From positions 1-34,970 of the forward strand of contig JAEEKL010000257.1 in NCBI GenBank assembly GCA_016282395.1: 34,970 bases of DNA, written 5' to 3'. Shown here in pieces: positions 16,497-27,300 of this stretch. This stretch comes from Bacteroidales bacterium (GTDB lineage: Bacteria > Bacteroidota > Bacteroidia > Bacteroidales > WCHB1-69). The notes beneath the pieces were generated by a model. The model had not been told where the DNA came from, searched no databases, and was given only the letters and a program-made list of their open reading frames with translations. Every line of letters starts with the position of its first letter. The stretch's first letter is position 1. The position numbers were made by a program, and so were the translations under genes.

Positions 16497-16961
16497 TTAC
16501 TCAGCTGCGGGAGTGTTAACGAGTTCTGCCGTGCCGCCGCACTGCTCGATCACAGCCTTGGCTTTCGCGGAGAATTTGTCGGCCACGACATGCACCTTGG
16601 CGGTGAGCTCGCCCTTCGCCAGGATGGCGATGAGGTCGTTCTTCTTGGCCAAACCGTTGTTCACGAGCACTTCGCGGTCGATTCTGTCGAGGTTCTTCTT
16701 CTCGGCCAGCTGTTGCAGAGTGCTGACATTGATGGCGTTGTATTCAACGCGGTTGATGTTCTTGAAGCCTCTCTTGGGCAATATTCTGTAAATGGGCATC
16801 TGGCCGCCTTCGAAACCGATCTTGCGGCTGTAACCGGAGCGGGATTGCGCACCCTTGTGTCCACGTGTGGAAGTGCCGCCTTTTCCGGAACCCTGTCCTC
16901 TGCCTATTCTGCGTTCTCTGTGTGTTGATCCTTTTGCCGGTTTTAAATTGTGTAAATCCAT
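16497..16961 (-). CDS. rplO: 50S ribosomal protein L15
   Basis: This is L15 (154 residues), a core large-subunit protein. The N-terminal extension MDLHNLKPAKGSTHRERRIG and the glycine-rich RNA-binding stretch GRGQGSGKGGTSTRGHKG are typical. It ends NTPAAE, sharing PAAE with L17 in the same operon. It follows rpmD by 25 bp and precedes secY by 22 bp. Confidence 0.97.
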   Translation of the reverse strand: MDLHNLKPAKGSTHRERRIGRGQGSGKGGTSTRGHKGAQSRSGYSRKIGFEGGQMPIYRILPKRGFKNINRVEYNAINVSTLQQLAEKKNLDRIDREVLVNNGLAKKNDLIAILAKGELTAKVHVVADKFSAKAKAVIEQCGGTAELVNTPAAE

Positions 16962-16986
16962 CTCTTTATGTTCTATTGGTTATTAA

Positions 16987-17166
16987 TTACATTTCTTCTA
17001 CGCTCACTAAGTGCTTGACGGCGTCCACGATCCCAAGGATTTGGGGGGTTGCCTCATGTTCGACAGTCTGGTGCATTTTGTGAATGCCCAAAGCAACTAA
17101 AGATCTTTTCTGGCGTGCGGGTCTGTCAACCGCGCTTCTTACTTGTGTGATTTTAATCTTTTTCAT
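16987..17166 (-). CDS. rpmD: 50S ribosomal protein L30
   Basis: This is L30, 59 residues, starting MKKIKITQVRSAVDRPARQK and ending KHLVSVEEM. The GIHKMHQTVEHEATPQILGI segment is a good family match. A purine-rich AGAAGGG precedes the ATG. It is the first ribosomal gene in this run. The genes normally upstream (rpsE, rplR, rplF and so on) are not in the window. A spacer of about 570 bp and a secreted-protein gene lie there instead. No exact TAnnTTTG was found just upstream. Confidence 0.95.
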   Translation of the reverse strand: MKKIKITQVRSAVDRPARQKRSLVALGIHKMHQTVEHEATPQILGIVDAVKHLVSVEEM

Positions 17167-17494
17167 CCCTTCTAAAATTTATTTTTTATTATTTACATTC
17201 AAAAAAAAATAGTCCATTTTTGAAAGAAAAATGCAACTATTCACCAAAATCGTAACCATAAAATCCCTTCGCCTCTACCCTACTCTATTACATTACAATC
17301 CGTGAAATCAATGAGTTACGCGGTTCAACACAACATTTCCACCCGCCTTTGCATTCCACTTCAAAAAGCCCGCAAAAATACACTTTTTTCTTTATCCCCA
17401 ATACAGTGTTGAAATATTTTTTTCGACAGACTATTATTATCCCACAAATACTTGATTAATTGAAACTTAAACAATTTTGTATTTTGTCTTTTTT

Positions 17495-17707
17495 GGGGTG
17501 TACCGGCGCGGTCATGGAGGAATCTGTGTCGCGCAGATGTATAGCCACGCCGACCGGACTTTCCGCAAATGTTTTCACCTTTCCGCGAGACCCCCACACA
17601 CATTTATCGTATTTCATCGGCAACAAAGCTCCTGTCCCTGTCAAAGTCCCTCAAGGAAGCTTTTCATCATTCATCATTAAAAGAGCCGCCACCATGTGAC
17701 AGCTCTT
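17495..17707 (+). ncRNA. Candidate structured RNA in the rpmD upstream spacer
   Basis: The 17167-17736 spacer has no convincing gene, but a G+C-rich block stands out from its A+T-rich surroundings. Pairings seen: GGGGT (17495-17499) with ACCCC (17590-17594); CGCGG (17507-17511) with CCGCG (17583-17587); ATCTG (17522-17526) with CAGAT (17534-17538); GGACTTT (17556-17562) with AAAGTCC (17643-17649). A TATTTTG element lies just upstream at about 17480, and the 17681-17707 hairpin could end a plus-strand transcript. The strand is not certain. It matches no RNA family that can be named (RNase P, SRP and tmRNA were considered). It could also be a decayed gene. Confidence 0.3.
17681..17707 (-). terminator. 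Hairpin terminator after the jelly-roll protein gene
   Basis: A 12-bp stem with two G-U pairs and an ATG loop, with outer bases AAGAGC/GCTCTT. On the minus strand it is followed by TTTT-like sequence, 29 bp after the stop of the gene at 17737-19683. On the plus strand it is followed by CATTTTT, so it may work in both directions. Confidence 0.7.
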
Positions 17708-17736
17708 CATTTTTAAATATAAATCTGAATTAGAGA

Positions 17737-19683
17737 TTAGTCGCGGATTTTGAGGGTGATGTCATCAATATAGTTATAAGAATAGACATAATTGCCGCTG
17801 CCCAGGACATTACGGAACGCTATGCGGTGTCCGGTGCCTGTGAAACCGGTGAAGTCGCACACCACATATTCCACATTTGTGGTGCTGTTGTTAATTCTTT
17901 TCACTGGGACAAACTCCTGACCGTCCCAAACGCCCACCTCCAACTGGTAGGCGGCGTTTGCCTGCCGCAGGTACATCTCCAAACGCAACTGGTTAATCTC
18001 TATCTCTTCAGACAGCGCAGGCATCGCATACACACAACGGTTTTGCATTTTCAGGGTATAGTCGCCGCTATGAGCGAAAGAACTCTTGTAAAACAGCTGC
18101 GGACGACTGGCATCCGTCATCGCCACATCCTCCTGCACCAACTCCCAACAAACAGGCTGCACACCCGTAGAGGCTACGGTGGAGGTGGTGTATCCGTCGA
18201 AGTTCTCACTGAATGGAAGGGTTTGGATGGTGCAATTGTTAACCTCTGTGGTGTCTCCGCCAACTGGATTGACAACATACAACCCAATGTCGTCTATATA
18301 ATTGTAACTATAGACATAGTTGGCACCGCCTAACGTGTTGCGGAATGCGATGCGGTGACCATTACCCGTGTAGCTGGAGAAATCAATCGTGACATGCTCC
18401 ATCTCTGTGCCGGTATTGTTGATTTCCGTCACCATCTCGAAGTCTCCATTTTCATTCACAACCCCAACTTGCAGTCTGTAAACCGCCTTAGGCTGCCGCA
18501 CATACATCTCCAATCGTACTGAACGCATGTCAATGGAATGATCCAGCACAGGCATGGCATACACCCCTCTGTTAACCAGACGGAGACTATAGTTCCCACT
18601 GTGAGCGTAATCACTTCTGTAGCACAGTTGCGGACGGTTGGCGTCGGTCATCGTCACATCCTCCAGCACCTGCGTCCAGCACTCGGGTTCCACACCCGTA
18701 GCCATCGTAGTGGAAGTGGTGTAGCTATCGAAATTATCGCTGTATGGCAGCATGATGGCAGCACAAGCAGCCGCCGTGGTAAAGCTAAATTCTTCACCGT
18801 ATGCCGTGCCCACGCTGTTGGTCGCGTAAGACCGGATATAGTAGGTGGTGTTCGCTACCAGACCGGACACCTGACTTGTGAACGCACCCGTACCAGTGCC
18901 GTTACTCGTATGATTGCCGTCCACCGTCGGGTTGTGTTCGGTTCCCCAGCACACGCCGCGCCCCGTGACAGTTCCTAAACCGCTATCCATAACATCGCCG
19001 CCACAGACGGCCATATTTTCCATAATGTCGTTTACTGCACTTGTGGTGACCGTAGGCAACAGGGCCGTTTCCATCCGCGTCAGCTGGTCTGCCAGCACGC
19101 ACAGGTCTATTTCGCCACAGGCTGCGGTCTGGACAACCCCAGAGGCTCCGGTGCCATCACTTTTGGAAGAGTTGGGAAGATCGCCCAAAGTGATATACCC
19201 CGCATCGTTCGCCAGTTCCCCGACACTCTGCGGAATCATGGGTTTATTCTTCAAATCGTTATAATCGCCACTGAAGCCGTTGGCCGCCTCGTTTGCGTAT
19301 AAGGCATACGGCACGCTCAACAGTTGCTGGGTGATGGTCACGCCATAATTGCTGCCGCCGTCAGGGTCTGTTTCGGTCTTGAGAAAATAGGGGCCGTTCG
19401 CCCAGTCGATTCCTTCAAACCTGCCCTGTTCTACCTTTCCACCACCAATTTCGACAGTCAATAGGCCGTTGGAGTTCGTATAAACGGTGTGCGTTTCCAC
19501 ATACACAACATTGCCGTCCGCACACCCTTGCAGGATACTCACACGCACGCCCACTGGCGCATCAGCGACGATAATGTTCCTCGCATTGCGAACCGCCGCC
19601 TGGTAGCTGAATCTACCGGGCGCCTGAGCGAAGAGAGCAATTGCAGACAGTAAGAGGATGATTAAGGTTGTAAGTCTCTTCAT
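17737..19683 (-). CDS. Secreted protein with FN3-like domain and two jelly-roll modules
   Basis: This 648-residue protein has a signal peptide (MKRLTTLIILLLSAIALFAQ). It is followed by GRFSYQAAVRNA, an N-terminal motif shared by many secreted Bacteroidota proteins. Residues about 210-304 resemble a fibronectin-type fold (GRGVCWGT..TTYYIRSYATNSVGTAYG). Two similar modules follow at 307-472 and 484-648. Each runs from LPxSxNFDxYTTST to GHRIAFRN..YVYSYNYIDDI, like MAM/cleaved-adhesin jelly rolls that bind glycans or proteins. No T9SS sorting domain is visible at the C-terminus (..ITLKIRD), so the export route beyond the inner membrane is unclear. It is transcribed alone between its own promoter and terminator. 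Function is unknown, and an adhesive role is a guess from the folds. Confidence 0.8.
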   Translation of the reverse strand: MKRLTTLIILLLSAIALFAQAPGRFSYQAAVRNARNIIVADAPVGVRVSILQGCADGNVVYVETHTVYTNSNGLLTVEIGGGKVEQGRFEGIDWANGPYFLKTETDPDGGSNYGVTITQQLLSVPYALYANEAANGFSGDYNDLKNKPMIPQSVGELANDAGYITLGDLPNSSKSDGTGASGVVQTAACGEIDLCVLADQLTRMETALLPTVTTSAVNDIMENMAVCGGDVMDSGLGTVTGRGVCWGTEHNPTVDGNHTSNGTGTGAFTSQVSGLVANTTYYIRSYATNSVGTAYGEEFSFTTAAACAAIMLPYSDNFDSYTTSTTMATGVEPECWTQVLEDVTMTDANRPQLCYRSDYAHSGNYSLRLVNRGVYAMPVLDHSIDMRSVRLEMYVRQPKAVYRLQVGVVNENGDFEMVTEINNTGTEMEHVTIDFSSYTGNGHRIAFRNTLGGANYVYSYNYIDDIGLYVVNPVGGDTTEVNNCTIQTLPFSENFDGYTTSTVASTGVQPVCWELVQEDVAMTDASRPQLFYKSSFAHSGDYTLKMQNRCVYAMPALSEEIEINQLRLEMYLRQANAAYQLEVGVWDGQEFVPVKRINNSTTNVEYVVCDFTGFTGTGHRIAFRNVLGSGNYVYSYNYIDDITLKIRD

Positions 19684-19811
19684 GTTCTGTTGATTAAGGT
19701 AAATATTGTCGTTGTTTCATTTTTTTTCCACAAAATAATGAGCAATTTTCTAACAATCAAAACATTGCATATTTTCTTGCATATATTTTCCCGAATTTTC
19801 TATTGCGGCGG

Positions 19812-19819
19812 CAAAGGTA
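19812..19819 (-). promoter_or_regulatory. Candidate -7 element TACCTTTG
   Basis: Minus-strand TACCTTTGC fits TAnnTTTG, about 130 bp upstream of the ATG at 19683. There is no clear TTG at -33. The leader between is A+T-rich with no ORF. The rest of the 19684-20049 spacer holds only this element and a terminator. Confidence 0.5.
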
Positions 19820-19983
19820 CGAAAAAAGTTTTATAGATGAGTTTCTTTTTGGAGGTCAGGATGACAAAAAAAATAGGGGATCACGATGAATGGGGGGTTG
19901 CTCCGACAACACAGGAAGTAACGAAAGACAAAATCACCCGCAAGGGCAGGCGAAACGAAGGGGCGTGTACGATACGTCTTATC

Positions 19984-20018
19984 GCAAAAAAGGGTGCCTA
20001 ACCGACACCCTTTTTTGC
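19984..20018 (-). terminator. Bidirectional terminator after the TonB_C-OmpA gene
   Basis: A perfect 13-bp inverted repeat, GCAAAAAAGGGTG and CACCCTTTTTTGC, with a 9-nt loop. It lies 31 bp after the stop at 20050. The U-run is good on both strands. Confidence 0.93.
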
Positions 20019-20049
20019 TTAACATATATTTATATTGGTATAACCAACC

Positions 20050-21138
20050 TTACCTGATTGAAATCCTGTCAATGATAATCTTTCTGTCCTTGGCAGCCTG
20101 CAGGCCATACACTGTTTCGCGAACTTCGTTGGTGGAGAAGTTGTGGTTAATCTGGCCTTCGGGGACGCGGTGGATGGTGAGGCCGGGCTTGCTGCCGTTG
20201 ATGTAAGGCGCGAGGACACCGCCGTTAGCTCTTGCCATATAGTTGAGGACGCTCTGGATACGACGGGAAGAGAGTTTCTTGTTATAGTCGCTGTTGCTGA
20301 GCGGGCTGGCGAAACCGCTGATGGTGAACTCCACCTGATGGCCGTCCTGAAGGGCGTCAACGAGGAAGTTGGTGAGTTTCACGAGGCGGTCATAACCCGT
20401 CTGGATGGAGTCGTTGAAGAAATTCTCCACCGCATTTTCGGCGCTAGTCTTCTTCGCTCCAGTCAAGCCTTTGCCAGCACTGGTAATATAGGTATTCTTG
20501 GCGGACATATAGTTGTTGTAGAGACCCATATATTCGGTGTTGGTGGTTTCTGTGCGGGTGCGCGGGTCGGGACGGTCGTTCTCGAAATAGAGGGTGATAG
20601 GCTTTGCGACATCCTTCTTCATCTTTTCCATCTCCTCTTTCTTCTTCTCAGCGGCCACCTCATCCTCGTAGATAAACGTCACGGGAATTTGGACAATCAT
20701 ATCCTGCGGCTCGCAGCTTTGGGTGGACGGAATCATTTTCGGGAAAGACTTCACCACGCGGAGTGCCTCATCATCAAACTCCTTATAGCCGGAGCTGCTG
20801 ACCACCTCGATGTCCGTCAGGGTGCTGTCCTTCAACACCTTGGCCTGAACGGTCGTCGTACCGGAAATTTTCTGGTTCTTAAGGTTGACGGGGTACTTTT
20901 TGGTTTTGTTGATGTAGCGGCACATAGCCTTGTTGCCGCCCTTGAATGTGGGGAGAGTCATAGCTGCAGTGGGGACTTCGTGCTGTCCATTGGAATCCGC
21001 GAAGACAATAGCGTAACCTGACTTCTGTCCTTTCTGACCATACACATTGCCCTTGTCACACTGCGCATAACTCATTGTGAAACAAACCGTTAAAAACAAA
21101 ACGGCCACTAATTTCAAAGAGGAAAAATTACTTTTCAT
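20050..21138 (-). CDS. Periplasmic TonB_C-OmpA-like fusion protein
   Basis: This 362-residue protein has a signal peptide (MKSNFSSLKLVAVLFLTVCFTMSYAQ). Residues about 57-160 match a TonB C-terminal domain (FKGGNKAMCRYINKTKKYP..ISGTTTVQAKV..GYKEFDDEALRVVKSFPKM). A short Lys/Glu helix (161-178) leads to an OmpA-like domain (180-362) with VEFTISGFASPLSNSDYNKKL and SSRRIQSVLNYM. Usual TonB domains are anchored by an N-terminal membrane helix. Here a cleavable signal suggests a free periplasmic or outer-membrane-linked protein. In the OmpA domain the Arg of the peptidoglycan site seems kept, but the usual GHTD reads GFAS, so the Asp is missing. It may bridge peptidoglycan and outer-membrane receptors, which is inference only. 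It has its own promoter and terminator. Confidence 0.82.
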   Translation of the reverse strand: MKSNFSSLKLVAVLFLTVCFTMSYAQCDKGNVYGQKGQKSGYAIVFADSNGQHEVPTAAMTLPTFKGGNKAMCRYINKTKKYPVNLKNQKISGTTTVQAKVLKDSTLTDIEVVSSSGYKEFDDEALRVVKSFPKMIPSTQSCEPQDMIVQIPVTFIYEDEVAAEKKKEEMEKMKKDVAKPITLYFENDRPDPRTRTETTNTEYMGLYNNYMSAKNTYITSAGKGLTGAKKTSAENAVENFFNDSIQTGYDRLVKLTNFLVDALQDGHQVEFTISGFASPLSNSDYNKKLSSRRIQSVLNYMARANGGVLAPYINGSKPGLTIHRVPEGQINHNFSTNEVRETVYGLQAAKDRKIIIDRISIR

Positions 21139-21170
21139 ACTTATATTTTTTTACATTATTTTCCAAGGCG

Positions 21171-21178
21171 CAAAGATA
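21171..21178 (-). promoter_or_regulatory. Candidate -7 element TATCTTTG
   Basis: Minus-strand TATCTTTGC fits TAnnTTTG, 33 bp upstream of the ATG at 21138. A TTG about 23 bp upstream could be the -33 box. It lies back-to-back with the promoter of the adhesin on the other strand. Confidence 0.6.
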
Positions 21179-21248
21179 CATTTTTTATTTATATAATGAC
21201 ACAATAATTTTTTTTTGCTCATTAAACACATCATTTTTGGGAAAATCG

Positions 21249-21256
21249 TATTTTTG
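21249..21256 (+). promoter_or_regulatory. Candidate -7 element TATTTTTG for the adhesin
   Basis: TATTTTTGC fits TAnnTTTG, 49 bp upstream of the chosen adhesin ATG at 21305. The -33 region shows no well-spaced TTG. Its place argues that the in-frame ATG at 21215 lies upstream of the transcript start. Confidence 0.55.
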
Positions 21257-21304
21257 CACATTTTTGTGTTGATAAATCTATTCGCAAATTATAAAAATAC
21301 AATA

Positions 21305-24300
21305 ATGGATAAAAGATTTACTTTCAGTTGGTTAGTACTGATTTCGGTAGCCTTTTTGCTATCCGTCAACAGCACACTGCTTGCACAAAGTCAGCAATTC
21401 CACACCGACACTGTCTATCATCAGGAGTTCGGGTGCGACAGTTTTCTGCTAACGGCCAATCATACCTATTTCCATAATGACACCGTAGTGAAGATTCCAC
21501 ATTATGTCGCCGACCAAGGAATTGTCTATATGGATGTGCTGGATGTGTATCAAATTGTCATCGGGCACAGCTACACGTACAAAGACACCGTGACGGCGCG
21601 AGTGTGCAGAAACAACCTGCCGTATGCCTACCACGGGAATTTCTACACCCAGACCGGCAACTATTGGGTCCACATACCCACGCTGCAAGGGTGCGACAGC
21701 CTCAGCACCCTGGTGAAGTTGGTGGTGTTGGAGGGACAGAAAGACACCACTTTTGCCTCGATGTGTAATGCGGAGCCTGTCGTGGTCAACGGCATCACAT
21801 TCACCAACCCGGGAACATTCAACTTCCCGCAAGGAGTGGACGAAGACGGATGTCCTGTGGTACAGACCTACGTAATCACCCCCTACACAGTGGGAACTGA
21901 CACGGTGGACATCATGGTCTGCGAAAACGAACTTCCATATACCTACATGGGTTATTCGTTACCCACCCAAAACAACTACAGGGTACCCTACGTGTCCGAA
22001 GGCGGATGCAATGCCATCAAATACGTACGACTCAGAACATGTCCCATCTATGAAATCTACGACACGGTTGACGTGACTGTTTGCGAGATCGACATGCCCT
22101 ACGAGTATGGGGGCGAAACGTTTAACGAATCCGGAACCTACCAGATTCCCGTCCCCAACCAGTGCGGATGTGACAGCGCTTTCGTCACACTGAACCTGCA
22201 AGTCACACAACCACAGACAGAAACTGTGACGCTGACCCTTTGCGAGGGTGATTTCCCGTACAGTTACGATTCGCTCCATGTCTTCTCGGAACCGGGTGCG
22301 TACTACATAAATGAGGATGCCGATTCCACCTGCACCCATTTCACCTATCTGGTCCTGAATGCGTACCATCCCCTCTATGACACAATAAACATTTGTACTC
22401 CAGACAGTTTCTATACTTATAGGGACACAACTTTCACTTCCTCAACAACTTACACCTATTATGACACGAATGCCTATAATTGTGTGGATTACCTCACATT
22501 GAAGATAAATTTGAACTCTCAACTTGTTTATGACACGGTTAATGTGACAATTTGCGAATCCGAAAAACCGTTCGTGTTTGAAGAGAGCGAATACTGGTTC
22601 CCAGGCATTTACGATGTGATGATTCAAAACCAACAGGGGTGTGACAGCGCAGCCGTCAGGTTCCAGTTGGAGATGATTCCGAACGCGACTGTGAGCAGAG
22701 ATACGGTCATCACCCGAAATGATCTTCCTTTTGTATATTACGACAGTGTGTTCACGAAAAGCGGTCTCTATTGGATGCAGATTCCTGCGGCTCCAGAGGA
22801 TGGGTGCGACACAATCCTCTATTTTAACCTTACCATTCAACAACAATATTTCCAACTGATAGACACCACGGTTTGTGAGGGCACCGTAGTGGAATACCTC
22901 GGTGAGGAAATTTCCACGGCGGGTCCCCACGAGTTCATCTACCATTTTGCGGGCTATGACAGCATCATTACATTGAACGTACACCATCTGCCCAGGTATG
23001 TGGACGAAACTGTCTATGTGGAATTGGGCGAGTATGACCTGCCCTATTTGTTCGCCGACAGCGCATACTTTGAGGCTGGCTACCACGAGCGGGTGCTGCA
23101 AACGGTGTCGGGATGTGACAGCTTGGTTTCCTTATACCTTACCGTGATTCCTGCCATCATTAACAATGACACCTTGTACCGGGAAGTGTGTTCCAATGAC
23201 ATGCCCGTCACATTGTACGACAGTTTGCTTACGGAACCCGGTGTCTATCGCTACTTGATCCACACGGAAGAGTCCTCCATTGACTCCGTGTTTTATGTAC
23301 GGCTGAATGTGAAAGAGTCGCCGACACTGATTATCGCCGACACCTCGTATCTATGTGCGGAGAGCACGGCAACCCTGACGGCCCAGTCCACGGGAAGCCT
23401 TTATGTGTGGAGCAACGGGGAACAGATGCCATCCATCACAGTGAGCCTGCCCGGAGTGTATGGGGTCACCGTGACCAATGCCTTTGAATGTTCCGCTTCG
23501 GCATCCGTCCAGGTTATCCCAGTGGAACTGCCGGATGCCTTGGTGATAGGTGACAACGAGGTGTGCTATGGCAACAACCTGATGCTGCAAGCGATAGGCG
23601 GAACAGACTTTTTATGGGATGACGGCTCCACAACGAACGTCATCACCGTTTCCCCAACTGAGAACGTCACCTACACAGTCACGGTCAGCAACGTATATGG
23701 ATGTTCAGTGGTGAAAGAGCACACCGTCACGGTGAACCCGCTGCCACAGTTAGTCATCCAAGGCAACAACAGTATATGCTCAGGATCCTCCACCACATTC
23801 CATGTCTCAGGAGCTATGAGCTACACCTGGAACAACGGAAGCCATGCCAACCAGATCACGGCGAACACTTCGGGAACTTATTCGGTGACGGGCACCGACC
23901 CCAAAGGTTGCCGCAACTCGTCATCCGCTACTTTGACCGTTCATCCGCTACCCGTCATCCAAATTAACGGACGAAATTCCTTCTGCCAGGGCGGCAACAC
24001 CACGATAACCGCCACGGGCGCCAGCACCTACGTATGGAGTTCCGGCGAGGTGACGCAGTCCGTTGTGGCCGACCATGCCGAGCAATACACGGTGACGGGA
24101 ACCGACCAATATGGCTGCACCGCCACGAGCAGCGTCATCATCTCCCAGTCCACGGTAAACGCCAGCATTTCCGGGAACACCTATCTATGTCACGGCCAAG
24201 GCACCACCCTGACGGTTATGGGAGACGACGGGAACACCTACCGCTGGTTTGACGGCAGCACCAACAACACCATCAACATCAATGCCGCGGGAACGTATTC

Positions 24301-27300
24301 GGTCACGGTGACCAACACCAACGGCTGCCAGAACACCCTGTCTGCCATGGTGAACGAATACAACACGACAGTGCCGACCATCAGCGGGAACCTGACTATC
24401 TGTGAGAATCAGACCACCACGCTGCGTGCCTCCGGCGGGAGCACCTACCTGTGGGATGACGGAAGCACAGGACCGATGATCACGGTGGGCGCAACCGGCA
24501 CCTATTCGGTGACCGCCACGGGTGCTTACGGCTGTACGGCTACGACTTCTGCCACAGTGCTGGTGAATCCCATACCGACCGTCAACATTCTCTCACTGGG
24601 TACAATTTGTAAAGACGACGAGGTGACGCTGACCGCCATATCCAATGCCGGAACGTTTAATTGGAACTCCGGACAGAACACGGCGGCCATCACAGTGTCA
24701 CCGACAGTGAACTCCACATATACCGTACTGGTGACCGATGAGAACGGCTGTTCCAACACTGCTTCGACACAGATTACCGTGAACCCGCTCCCCCAGCTAT
24801 ACGTATCGGGACAGACTTCCTTCTGTCAGGGCGACACAGCGCAGCTGAACGCCACGGGCGGCGTGTCCTATTTCTGGAACAACGGCCAGTATGACGCCAG
24901 CATCAGCGTCACCACGCCGGGGACCTACACAGTGACAGCAACGGGTGCCAACGGTTGTGAGGCAACGGCGCAGCTGACCGTAACGATGAACCCGCTCCCG
25001 ATCGCCACCGTGACCGAATCGGTGGAAATCTGTCAGGGACAGCAGGCACAACTTTCAACAGACGCCCCTGCGGGATGCACTTACACGTGGTCAACAGGAA
25101 GCCACCAAAGCAGGATTTTCACCTCGGAAGCCGGCGAATACCAAGTGACCGTGACCAATGCAAACCAATGTTCACGGGTTTATCAGTCATACGTCATTGT
25201 GCATGAATTACCTGTCATTAACATCATCGGTGAAGCTGAAATATGCCAAGGACAGAGCACAACCCTTACCGTCAATGGCGATGCGGTTGCGCAATATAAT
25301 TGGAGCAGCGGCGACCAGAATGCCAATATCACGGTCAGCACCCAAGGCCAATATTCCGTGACGGCCACCAACAGTTACGGTTGCACCGCTACAGCGTCAC
25401 GTTCGGTGGTGGTTCATCCCTTACCGGTAGCGACAATCAGCGGAACCCTGGCAGTATGTAAGGATGCCAGCACCACGCTAACAGCCACAGGCGGTGTTTC
25501 CTATCTGTGGAGCACCGGCAGCACGGCAAGCAGCATTTCGGTGTCCCCCACCGAAAGCCAGTCCTACTCGGTGACGGTGAGTGACGCTTACGGATGCGAG
25601 TCGAACACATCCGCATCTGTTACGGTGAACGCTCTTCCACTCATCAGATTCAGTGGACTCACCACTATCTGTGCAGGAACCAGCACGAATGTCACGGCAT
25701 CAGGGGCCAACACCTACGTATGGTCCACGGGAGGCCAAAACGCCACCGTTTCACTCAGTCAGGCCGGCATGTATTATGTGACAGCCACCAACAACCACCA
25801 GTGTGTGAACACGGATTCTATCCAGATAACCGTGAATCCGAACCCTGACGTGCAGATTTCAGGAGATGACTACGTCTGTTTGGGCAGTACCATGTCGCTG
25901 ACCGCTTCCGGTGCCCAAAGTTACCAGTGGAACACGGAGGAGGTTTCAGCTACCATTGCCGTATCACCGGCGGCAAACACCACCTATTCCGTCACGGGCT
26001 ATGACGCGAACGGATGCCAATCCACAGCTTCAAAAGTGGTGAGTGTCAAATCGTTGCCCGTAGTTACAGTGTCTGGTTCGCAGACCATCTGCGCTGGCAA
26101 ATTCGCCATACTGACAGCTTCAGGCGGTTCCTCCTATTTGTGGAGTACGGGCAAGGTGGGTAATACGCTCACCGTGTCCCCGTCCGGCAACCAGACGTAT
26201 GTGGTGACAGCAACCAACGACTTCGGTTGCTCTGCCAGCCTGGACGTTCCGATAACCGTCAACCCGCTGCCGACCGTCAACTTCTTGGGCAACACGACCA
26301 TTTGTTCGGGAGCCACAACCAGTATCACGGCTGAAGGCGGCAACTCCTACAACTGGTCCACAGGCGGGCACAATGCCACCATCAACATCAGCAACGCCGG
26401 CATGTACTATGTAACCGTCACGAACTCCCAGAATTGTTCTCGGACAGACTCCGTATATGTGACCGTGAATCCGAACCCAAGCTTGCAAATTGAAGGTCCC
26501 AGTTACATCTGCTTGGGTGATGTGACCAGCCTTACCGTTTCCGGTGCACAGACCTACGTTTGGAATACGGAGGAGATGTCAGCCACCATCAATGTGGCGC
26601 CGTCCGTCACCACGACATACACCGTCACAGGCTATGACACGAACGGTTGCCAGTCCACCAACGCCAAAGTGGTGAATGTGGAAGCTCTGCCTACAATTTC
26701 CGTGTCCGGAAACAAGACCATCTGTATCGGACAGTCCACGACACTCACAGCCACTGGCGGAGTCAACTTCCAGTGGAGCAACGGGGTGACGGGTAACAGC
26801 ATTGTGGTCTCCCCCACCTCAACCCAATCCTACGTGGTGACAGTAACCAACAGTCTTGGCTGCTCGTCAAGTCTCGAAACAACGGTCACCGTGAACAGCC
26901 TCCCGAATATCACATTCAATGGCACAACGGAAATTTGCGATGGCGCAACAGCCACGATTACCGCTTCCGGCGGTGTTTCCTACCAATGGTCGAATGGCTC
27001 ACACTCCGCTTCCGCGAGCATTACGGAAGAGGGATACTACCGTGTGACGGCCACGAACGCACAGAATTGCGTGAATCTGGATTCCGTGTTCGTGAAAGTG
27101 AATCCGAACCCGGTGGTGCAAATCTCCGGCAGCAACTACGTATGCGCCGGCGGCATCACCACCTTGACAGCATCGGGTGCGCAAACCTATCTTTGGAATA
27201 CGGAGGAGGTCTCTCCCTCCATTTCCGTCACCCCTTCCACTGCCACCACCTACACCGTCACGGGTTATGACCAGAACGGCTGTAGCATGACCGTGAGCAA

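Noticed and set aside
14354-16519. 721-codon open frame on the plus strand
   Set aside because: It is the antisense shadow of map and secY, which are both clear family matches. Its His/Asp-rich sequence has no domain.
17540-17575. Minus-strand GCGGAAAGTCCGG resembling the RNase P RNA core
   Set aside because: The block lacks the other conserved RNase P segments and the typical 3' end, and is too short.
17361-17699. Short open frames of 60-80 codons on both strands in the rpmD spacer
   Set aside because: Overlap a strongly paired block, have no family likeness, and conflict with each other.
21215-21304. Upstream ATG of the adhesin frame
   Set aside because: It would place 30 residues ahead of a good signal peptide and lies upstream of the likely -7 box. 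The ATG at 21305 is better.
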